Positions 46,508 through 52,193 of a stretch of 52,193 nt of DNA are shown here, one piece after another. Within the stretch, counting starts at the first letter, position 1. Each line of letters opens with the position of its first letter. The position numbers were made by a program, and so were the translations under genes. The notes beneath the pieces were generated by a model. That model worked only from the letters and a program-made list of their open reading frames with translations. It was not told where the DNA came from and searched no databases. The stretch spans positions 1 to 52,193 of the forward strand of contig CAJUTO010000009.1 of the NCBI GenBank assembly GCA_910589675.1, written 5' to 3'. This DNA is from an uncultured Lactobacillus sp. (lineage in GTDB: Bacteria > Bacillota > Bacilli > Lactobacillales > Lactobacillaceae).

Positions 46508-47215
46508 ATGAGTAGACCTGTTATCGTTGCCTTAGATTTAGACAATGAAAAGAAATTAAATGAACTATTACCGAAACTAGGTAAACCTGAAAATGTTTTT
46601 ATTAAGATCGGGATGGAACTCTTCTTTAACGAAGGCCCTAAAATCGTAAAACAATTATCAGAACAGGGTTATCAAATCTTTTTAGACTTAAAAATGAACG
46701 ATATTCCTAATACAGTCTATAACGGTGCAAAGGCATTAGCTCGTTTGGGTATTACCTACACCACGGTTCACGCACTTGGTGGCAGTCAAATGATTAAGGC
46801 AGCAAAAGATGGGTTAATTGCGGGAACTCCGATTGATAAAAATGTTCCCGAATTACTAGCTGTAACTGAATTAACTTCTATTTCAGACGAAATTCTATAT
46901 TATGAGCAAAATTGCAATTTATCGATGAATGATCAAGTATTAAGCTTAGCTACAACAGCTAAAAAAGCAGGTGCAGACGGTGTGATTTGTTCTCCACTCG
47001 AAGTTAAAAATTTACGTCAAAAAGTTGGAGAAGACTTTTTGTACGTAACTCCTGGAATTAGACCAGCTGGTAATGCTAAAGATGACCAATCACGCGTAGC
47101 TACTCCACTTCAAGCAAAAGAATGGGGTTCAACAGCAATTGTTGTTGGTCGGCCAATTACTTTAGCCACTGATCCAGAAGCCGCATATGAAGCAATTAAA
47201 AAGGAGTTCAACTAA
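46508..47215 (+). CDS. pyrF: Orotidine 5'-phosphate decarboxylase
   Basis: Final UMP-forming step. The 235 residues include VALDLDN at the N-terminus, the catalytic array FLDLKMNDIPNTV (Asp, Lys, Asp, about 59-71), VHALGG, VTPGIRP and VVGRPIT (phosphate site). A GGAGG ribosome site precedes the ATG right after the attenuator terminator. pyrE follows with one base between stop and start. Confidence 0.96.
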   Translation: MSRPVIVALDLDNEKKLNELLPKLGKPENVFIKIGMELFFNEGPKIVKQLSEQGYQIFLDLKMNDIPNTVYNGAKALARLGITYTTVHALGGSQMIKAAKDGLIAGTPIDKNVPELLAVTELTSISDEILYYEQNCNLSMNDQVLSLATTAKKAGADGVICSPLEVKNLRQKVGEDFLYVTPGIRPAGNAKDDQSRVATPLQAKEWGSTAIVVGRPITLATDPEAAYEAIKKEFN

Positions 47216-47216
47216 C

Positions 47217-47855
47217 ATGCATAAAGATCAAATTATTAGTCAATTAATCAAAGAAAAAATTATTACTATTTCTCCTGACAAACCTTTCACTTATGCAAGT
47301 GGAATGCTTTCACCAATCTATACCGATCTTCGGCTAACTGTTTCTTACCCAGACCTGCGTGATATGATTGCTAGTGATCTATCCAACCTAATTGCGGCAG
47401 AATTTCCTCAAGCAACTATTATTGGCGGAGTTGCAACTGCTGGTATTCCTCATGCTGCTTTAGTTGCCGAAAAATTACATTTACCAATGATTTATGTTCG
47501 TCCAAAACCTAAAGATCACGGTAAAGGCCGTCAAATTGAAGGTCGTTTTTCAGAAAATGATCAAATTGTCTTAATTGACGATCTAATTACCACTGGTGGA
47601 TCAGTTTTAAACGCAGTTAAAGCTACTGAAAAAGATGGCGGAAAAGTAGCTGGGGTTGCTTCAATCTTCACTTATTATTTGCCAGATGCAAAAGAAAACT
47701 TTAAAGAGGCAAATGTAAAATATACTCCCCTTCTTTCTTATCCTGAATTACTTAAAAAAGAAAATGAATCCGGTCATATTACCAGTGACCAATATGATAT
47801 TTTAAAAACCTGGCATGAAGATCCATGGGCTTGGGGTAAAAAATTTAACAGTTAA
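47217..47855 (+). CDS. pyrE: Orotate phosphoribosyltransferase
   Basis: Joins orotate and PRPP to OMP. 212 residues with FTYASGMLSPIYTDLR (orotate site), GVATAGIPHAALVAEKL, YVRPKPKDHGKGRQIEG (catalytic loop) and the PRPP motif IVLIDDLITTGGSVLNAV (about 121-138). I chose ATG 47217, with AAGGAG inside the end of pyrF; a longer frame from 47187 overlaps pyrF without its own ribosome site. Confidence 0.95.
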   Translation: MHKDQIISQLIKEKIITISPDKPFTYASGMLSPIYTDLRLTVSYPDLRDMIASDLSNLIAAEFPQATIIGGVATAGIPHAALVAEKLHLPMIYVRPKPKDHGKGRQIEGRFSENDQIVLIDDLITTGGSVLNAVKATEKDGGKVAGVASIFTYYLPDAKENFKEANVKYTPLLSYPELLKKENESGHITSDQYDILKTWHEDPWAWGKKFNS

Positions 47856-47879
47856 ATCTAAATAAGATTATCATCATAT

Positions 47880-47909
47880 AGTTAATTTAAAAAGAGTTAA
47901 TTTAAAAAG
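47880..47909 (+). repeat. Perfect 15-base tandem duplication
   Basis: AGTTAATTTAAAAAG occurs twice head to tail directly before the pyrFE terminator. Likely a slippage product; no function is evident. Confidence 0.85.
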
Positions 47910-47942
47910 AGACTGATTTTTTATTTTCAGTCTCTTTATTTA
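47906..47942 (+). terminator. Terminator of pyrFE
   Basis: AAAGAGACTGA pairs with TCAGTCTCTTT and continues into a T-rich run. The rest of the gap to the next gene (47943-48151) shows only a TATAAT near 48113 as a weak promoter hint. Confidence 0.85.
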
Positions 47943-48151
47943 TTTCCAGCTATTTTATTAATAAAATTTTCTTTAATTTCAAACTGGCTACAAATATTTA
48001 TCAATACTGCAAGTTACTTAATCGCCTTATTTACCATGTGGTAGACTTAAGGAGAGTAAGTGATTTTCTTTTTTATTAGCAATTCGTTAATAAAAAATAC
48101 AACATTTATCTATATAATGAAATTACAATTGGCAGAAAGGATGGATGAAAT

Positions 48152-49747
48152 ATGGATACAAATAATATTTTGTCTTACATAAAATGGCGTGGCGATATTT
48201 CCCTTTCTGTACGACCCTTTGACGAAGTTGATGCATTAGTAATTGCCACGTTTTCTTATATTCATCTTGATGGAATTGTCCCTGATTCTAATAAAGAAAT
48301 TTCAATAAAAGAAGCCGCTGAGAAATATTTTAATTCTTCAAATCAACATCTCGACCATTATAAGTATCAATATCTACTAAAATTAATGGCAAATTCTGTT
48401 CGTTTTGGGGATGCAAAATTATCTTACTTTGTGGATGTTCTTACTGATCGGATACAATTTTCTGCAATCAAAATTAGTCTTGATAATGATACTAATTTTA
48501 TTTCCTTTCGAGGAACAGATGACAGCTTAGTTGGCTGGAAAGAAGATTTTGAAATTAGTTTTAGAACAACCGGTGCACAAAAATATGCCCTAAAGTATCT
48601 GACAAATATTTTAAAGACTACCAAGCAAGTCTACAGTTTAGCTGGTCACTCCAAAGGCGGTAATCTTGCTGAATATGCAGCAGTTAACCTACCTGATGAC
48701 TTAAAAAATCAGATCAAGACTATTTACACTTTTGATAGTCCGGGGCTTAGTACTCAAGTTGATGGGGTAACTGATAAACTAAAACGTTATGTGCCTGAAT
48801 TTAGTATCATTGGCCGGCTTTTTGAGCCAGAAAACATTACCCCAACAATTTTAGTTAGTGATCGGCCAAAACTAGCTCAACATGATCCAATGAGCTGGGA
48901 AGTATCGGGTTCTCACTTTATTACTAGAGCTCATCGCAATCCAACTTCTAAAATATATAATCAAATCATAAATCAATGGATTGGTGAAGCAAATCTTCAA
49001 GAACGTGAAGCCCTAACAAATGATCTATTTAATGCTTTTGCAGCTAGTGGAGCAACCAAAATTACAGAACTTAATAAAAATGGTTTTGGTGGTTTTGGCG
49101 CTATTCTTTTCTCTCTTACTAATTCATCTAGAAGAACGCGATTTGTTCTCGGAAGTTTATGGGAAACCATCTGGCGCAGTATGAAAGCAACTCATCTAGA
49201 GAAATTATTTATAAATCCCAATTCAATTATTGGATGGGTATTAATTATTCTTGGTATTGTAAACCTGATGATTCCTGATTATGCCTATCGAGCATTTGGA
49301 GGAATAGTTGGCGTCTTTTGTATTGGATGGAGTGGTTATCATATTGTTACAGCTGCTAACTCCCATTTAGTGCCCAAGTCAAAGCAATTCTTTATTATTA
49401 CTTATCTCATTGTTTTTGGCTTAGCTGTTGCAATTATTTCTAATAACCGTTTATTGGCTTTCTTAGCTCACTATGTTCTAGGGATCTTCTTGATCGGTTT
49501 TGCATATGTCAGATTACGTAATGTAATCGTTAAAAATAAGAAAAATGGAATTTTCAAAAATATCATTGATGTGGTTGAAAGTTTAATTGCTTTCGCAGCT
49601 GGCATTATTGTAATTGTCAATCCTAACTACTTCAGTCGCCAAGCAGTCATTATTTTAGGAATTTTACTGATTATTTATGGCCTCTTCCAATTAATAATGG
49701 AATTATTTAAACAAAGAAAATCAAAGATTCCGCCTAAACATCGTTAA
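48152..49747 (+). CDS. Mbeg1-like (DUF2974) alpha/beta hydrolase fused to an HdeD-like membrane domain
   Basis: A 531-residue two-part protein. Residues about 1-290 are a lipase-like hydrolase: YIKWRGDISLSVRPFDEVDALV, FISFRGTDDSLVGWKEDF and the nucleophile elbow LAGHSKGGNLAEYAA with Ser near 167, matching DUF2974. Residues about 345-520 hold six hydrophobic segments in pairs (WVLIILGIVNLMIPDYAYRA, IIVIVNPNYFSRQAVIILGI), typical of HdeD/DUF308. The hydrolase would therefore be tethered to the membrane. AGGATGG precedes the ATG. The substrate is unknown; lipid or ester is the likely class. Confidence 0.8.
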   Translation: MDTNNILSYIKWRGDISLSVRPFDEVDALVIATFSYIHLDGIVPDSNKEISIKEAAEKYFNSSNQHLDHYKYQYLLKLMANSVRFGDAKLSYFVDVLTDRIQFSAIKISLDNDTNFISFRGTDDSLVGWKEDFEISFRTTGAQKYALKYLTNILKTTKQVYSLAGHSKGGNLAEYAAVNLPDDLKNQIKTIYTFDSPGLSTQVDGVTDKLKRYVPEFSIIGRLFEPENITPTILVSDRPKLAQHDPMSWEVSGSHFITRAHRNPTSKIYNQIINQWIGEANLQEREALTNDLFNAFAASGATKITELNKNGFGGFGAILFSLTNSSRRTRFVLGSLWETIWRSMKATHLEKLFINPNSIIGWVLIILGIVNLMIPDYAYRAFGGIVGVFCIGWSGYHIVTAANSHLVPKSKQFFIITYLIVFGLAVAIISNNRLLAFLAHYVLGIFLIGFAYVRLRNVIVKNKKNGIFKNIIDVVESLIAFAAGIIVIVNPNYFSRQAVIILGILLIIYGLFQLIMELFKQRKSKIPPKHR

Positions 49748-49753
49748 CAAATT

Positions 49754-49789
49754 AAATAAGGCTTTTGGAACTTAATCCAAAAGCCTTAT
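49754..49789. terminator. Bidirectional terminator
   Basis: AATAAGGCTTTTGG pairs with CCAAAAGCCTTATT across an 8-base loop, between convergent stops. Confidence 0.85.
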
Positions 49790-49796
49790 TATTTGC

Positions 49797-50609
49797 TTAT
49801 AAAATTTTTTCAATTGCCTCGGCTACACCATCATGATCACAATCACTTGTTACTCTTTGAGCTGCTTCTTTCACAGCAGGCATTGCATTACCCATTGCTA
49901 CACCAATACCTGCAAGTTTAATCATGCTTAGATCATTTTCTTCATCTCCAATAGCCATCAAATTCTCACTACTTAAATTCAATTTGTGACAAAGAAATTT
50001 TAAAGCATTTCCTTTAGAAACACCTTTAGGATTGGCTTCATAATAAAATGGTGCTGTTTTAGTAAAAGTAATTTTATCATCTAGATGGGCAAAAGGCTTA
50101 TGATCAGCAATTTTTTGATCTAACAAATCTTTCTCATCTACATACATGCACTTAATAATTGGAATATCCTTCATTTCAGCTGGTGTACGATACGAAATAC
50201 CTAAATTAACTAAGTTCGCCTCATATAAAGTGTAGTCGCCAATATCTCGATCTGCGGTATAAATTCTATCTGGTGCTGATGCATGGAAGTGTAAACCTAA
50301 TTTTAAGGAAATTGTCTCTAAATCTAGATAATTGTCATAGGTTAATTTTTTCTCAAATAAGACATTTCCCGCAGTTGTTTCTACTACTCCGCCTCCAAAA
50401 CAAACGACGTATTGATCTTCTTGATCATTTAAACCTAACTCAGTCAGAATCTTTTCTACTCCGCTCAATGGTCGACCTGTAGCAATAACAATTTTTATCC
50501 CTGCACTTTTTGCTTTTAAAATTGCATTTCTTACTTTTGGAGTCAGTTCTTTTTTAGAATTTAATAATGTACCATCAACATCAATTGCGATTATTTTTAT
50601 ATTTTTCAT
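49797..50609 (-). CDS. Cof-type HAD-IIB phosphatase
   Basis: A 270-residue sugar-phosphatase-like enzyme. HAD motif I IIAIDVDGTLLNSKKELT (Asp nucleophile near residue 8), motif II VIATGRP, the C2B cap, then Lys in KGNALKFLCHKL and motif IV MAIGDEENDLSMIKLAGIGVAMGNA. I chose ATG 50609, overlapping the stop of the upstream YdcF gene (ATGA) with GAGG upstream; the frame extending to 50687 has no support. The substrate is probably a small phosphorylated metabolite. Confidence 0.9.
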   Translation of the reverse strand: MKNIKIIAIDVDGTLLNSKKELTPKVRNAILKAKSAGIKIVIATGRPLSGVEKILTELGLNDQEDQYVVCFGGGVVETTAGNVLFEKKLTYDNYLDLETISLKLGLHFHASAPDRIYTADRDIGDYTLYEANLVNLGISYRTPAEMKDIPIIKCMYVDEKDLLDQKIADHKPFAHLDDKITFTKTAPFYYEANPKGVSKGNALKFLCHKLNLSSENLMAIGDEENDLSMIKLAGIGVAMGNAMPAVKEAAQRVTSDCDHDGVAEAIEKIL

Positions 50610-51646
50610 CTTATAATTTGCCTCAATATTGCTAATCCTACAACTCCTAATCCAATGCATCCCACAACGCTTAATTGCAAGCGCCAAGTAATTGTTAAGT
50701 AGGCAATAAATTCACGTACAAAGGCATTTAAGGTAAAGTACCACTTTGTTTTTGCACCATAACCTATACACTGTAGGCCTAATCTTTTTGCTAAAACTAG
50801 GGCACGATATACATGGTAAGAATTAGTTACGATGGCAAAACGAGAATCTGGTTTCATCAATCTATGTGAAAAAATCAAATTTTCTCTGGTTGTCTTTGAC
50901 TTATCTTCAACAATAATATCTTGCTTCGAAATACCTTTTTCTTCGGCATATTTTGCCATTGCCACTGCTTCAGGAATTTCTTCACCTGGTCCTTGTCCAC
51001 CTGACATAATGATTTTTGAGCCAGGATTACGACGATATACCTCTATTCCGCGATTGATTCTTGCAGCAAGAAGTGGTGTTACCTTTTTTCCCATTAAACC
51101 TGCTCCAAGTACAACCACGTAGTCCAACTTCTTAGTCTTAATATTCACTAGATTAATCCAAGAAGTTAAAGTATACATCATCATAATAAAAATTAGATAA
51201 ATTATTACGAGGTTAATAAACAAATATATGTAAGTTCCAAAATTATTATGGGTTAATTTTCCGACTAATGGAAAGAGAAATAAGTAAGCAATAATTCCGA
51301 TACCCATTGCTAACGATAAGAAGTTGGTCCAGCGATTACCTTCGCGAATTAAAATCTTAATCCCATCGTAAATAAACATAATGATCAAAGTCGCAATAAA
51401 GGCCACAACGGAAAACATTATTGCCAGTAAAATTAGCACAAAAATAAGCAAAATAACTTGATGAGTAATAGGAAAAACTTCAGCAGCAATTAGTAAACTA
51501 ACAGCTGTGAATAAGCCAAAAGTAATTATTGTCCATACTAAAGTCATTCCTGACCATAAACTCCGCCTCTCGTGGGTTAAAACCCAGAGAAATGTTCCTA
51601 ATGCCAGTAAAAATAAAACTAATACAATTGAAAATGATAAGATCAC
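50606..51646 (-). CDS. YdcF/DUF218 (SanA/ElyC family) membrane protein
   Basis: A 346-residue protein with about five N-terminal membrane segments (residues 1-165), then the DUF218 domain: LDYVVVLGAGLMGKKVTPLLAARINRG, IIMSGGQGPGEEIPEAVAMAKYA and RFAIVTNSYHVYRALVLAKR, and a final hydrophobic segment. Relatives affect cell-envelope integrity, but the reaction is not established. It starts with GTG preceded by AAGGTGG. It is coupled to the HAD phosphatase by an ATGA overlap, so the two may act together. Confidence 0.85.
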   Translation of the reverse strand: MILSFSIVLVLFLLALGTFLWVLTHERRSLWSGMTLVWTIITFGLFTAVSLLIAAEVFPITHQVILLIFVLILLAIMFSVVAFIATLIIMFIYDGIKILIREGNRWTNFLSLAMGIGIIAYLFLFPLVGKLTHNNFGTYIYLFINLVIIYLIFIMMMYTLTSWINLVNIKTKKLDYVVVLGAGLMGKKVTPLLAARINRGIEVYRRNPGSKIIMSGGQGPGEEIPEAVAMAKYAEEKGISKQDIIVEDKSKTTRENLIFSHRLMKPDSRFAIVTNSYHVYRALVLAKRLGLQCIGYGAKTKWYFTLNAFVREFIAYLTITWRLQLSVVGCIGLGVVGLAILRQIIR

Positions 51647-51719
51647 TTATCATTTCACCACCTTAATCTATTGCACACATTCCTTGTGTTTAGTCTTTTC
51701 TTAAATTATACAAAAATAA

Positions 51720-51748
51720 TTGTCTTCATGTTTTTGATTCAGTATAAT
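51720..51748 (+). promoter_or_regulatory. Promoter of the YbjQ-family gene
   Basis: TTGTCT (51720-51725), 17 bases, TATAAT (51743-51748), about 30 bases before the start. Confidence 0.8.
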
Positions 51749-51777
51749 TAAGAAAATATTTTTAGGAGGACAAAGAA

Positions 51778-52104
51778 ATGGCAGACCAAATTTTAGTAAC
51801 AACTACTGAAAATATTCCGGGCAGAAAATATGAAATTATCGGTGAAGTTTTTGGTGTTACAACTCAATCAAAAAATGCAATTCGAGATTTTGGTGCTGGC
51901 TTAAAAAGTATTGTCGGTGGTGAAATTAAGGCTTATACCTCAATGTTAACTGAATCAAGAGATCAATCAATTGATCGTCTTCGACAAAATGCTTCCAAAA
52001 TGGGTGCTGATGCCGTAGTTATGATGCGTTTTGATTCAGGCTCAATTGCTGGCGATATGCAATCTGTCGTTGCTTACGGAACCGCCGTTAAATTTATTGA
52101 TTAA
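51778..52104 (+). CDS. YbjQ/UPF0145 family protein
   Basis: A 108-residue cytoplasmic protein. [20 protein letters not shown], the middle [20 protein letters not shown] and the C-terminal [12 protein letters not shown] are the conserved blocks. Members form pentamers and are annotated as heavy-metal-binding without firm proof. AGGAGG precedes the ATG, and promoter and terminator make it a single-gene unit. Confidence 0.88.
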   Translation: MADQILVTTTENIPGRKYEIIGEVFGVTTQSKNAIRDFGAGLKSIVGGEIKAYTSMLTESRDQSIDRLRQNASKMGADAVVMMRFDSGSIAGDMQSVVAYGTAVKFID

Positions 52105-52107
52105 TCT

Positions 52108-52136
52108 AAAAAAACTGGCTTCTCAGCCAGTTTTTT
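52108..52136 (+). terminator. Terminator of the YbjQ-family gene
   Basis: AAAACTGGCT pairs with AGCCAGTTTT, ending in TTTTTT. Confidence 0.85.
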
Positions 52137-52143
52137 ATGGCTG

Positions 52144-52190
52144 TATAATTTTTCCTGTTGATGAATATCTATGATATTCTATCGACAGGA
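52144..52190 (+). promoter_or_regulatory. TATAAT followed by a large dyad at the window edge
   Basis: TATAAT (52144-52149) is followed by TCCTGTTGATGAATATC (from 52153), a 3-base centre, and GATATTCTATCGACAGGA (to 52190). The arms pair with one mismatch and one bulge. The window ends in TTT just after. It could be an operator over a start site or a leader terminator of a gene lying to the right. Confidence 0.5.
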
Positions 52191-52193
52191 TTT

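Noticed and set aside
47880-47909. Two-copy repeat as the start of a CRISPR array
   Set aside because: Copies are directly adjacent with no spacer and no cas gene is near; it is a simple tandem duplication.

Overview
The window reads as chromosome of a low-GC Gram-positive bacterium of the Lactobacillus gasseri/johnsonii group. This is inferred from AT-rich sequence, strong AGGAGG-type ribosome sites, CcpA (cre) boxes, PyrR leaders and the familiar set of enolase, PepO, PTS, AlkD and PEP carboxylase genes. The species call comes from gene content and protein style, not from a search. No rRNA, intact tRNA, CRISPR array, prophage or intact insertion sequence was seen.

Layout. Positions 1-1621: end of an unknown gene, then enolase (minus strand) behind a leader that looks like a fluoride riboswitch with its own terminator. 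Positions 1805-10140 are a patchwork showing much decay: a GNAT-like protein, an intact ABC half-transporter next to a broken paralogue with an internal deletion, an SPFH/stomatin protein, a YafQ/RelE-type toxin with a Phd/YefM-type antitoxin, a relic of a third ABC transporter copy, a small membrane protein, glycerate kinase and a frameshifted SnoaL-like gene. Positions 10204-12092: an Old Yellow Enzyme and a nitroreductase.

Positions 12206-26639 hold the most interesting system, a carbohydrate-use cluster of five transcription units. It contains two intracellular DUF4038/apiosidase-like glycoside hydrolases, an MFS transporter, two LacI-family repressors, a BglF-type PTS permease with a duplicated EIIB domain, a LicT/BglG antiterminator with its RNA target, a fucose-isomerase-family sugar isomerase, a split transketolase and an FGGY kinase. 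Isomerase + kinase + split transketolase + GH140-like hydrolase is the gene set expected for D-apiose (apiosyl glycoside) catabolism through apulose-4-phosphate. I propose that function as an inference. cre boxes, a LacI palindrome inside a promoter and a RAT/terminator show layered control.

Positions 26691-33982: PepO endopeptidase, a MacB/FtsX-type ABC exporter whose ATPase gene has a nonsense codon just after Walker A, an AlkD DNA glycosylase and a GT4 glycosyltransferase. Positions 34050-37359: PEP carboxylase and a nicotinamidase-like hydrolase.

Positions 37411-47855 carry the whole de novo UMP pathway: minus-strand pyrD, pyrR, pyrB, pyrC, carA, carB and a second pyrR, divergent from pyrF-pyrE. 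Four PyrR-type RNA hairpins are visible: two leaders with terminators on the minus strand, one attenuator before pyrF, and one right beside the pyrD ribosome site. PEP carboxylase (oxaloacetate for aspartate) and CarAB both consume bicarbonate, so their closeness makes metabolic sense.

Positions 48152-52193: an Mbeg1-like hydrolase fused to an HdeD-like membrane domain, a Cof-type HAD phosphatase coupled to a YdcF/DUF218 membrane protein, a YbjQ-family protein, and a promoter with a large dyad at the right edge.
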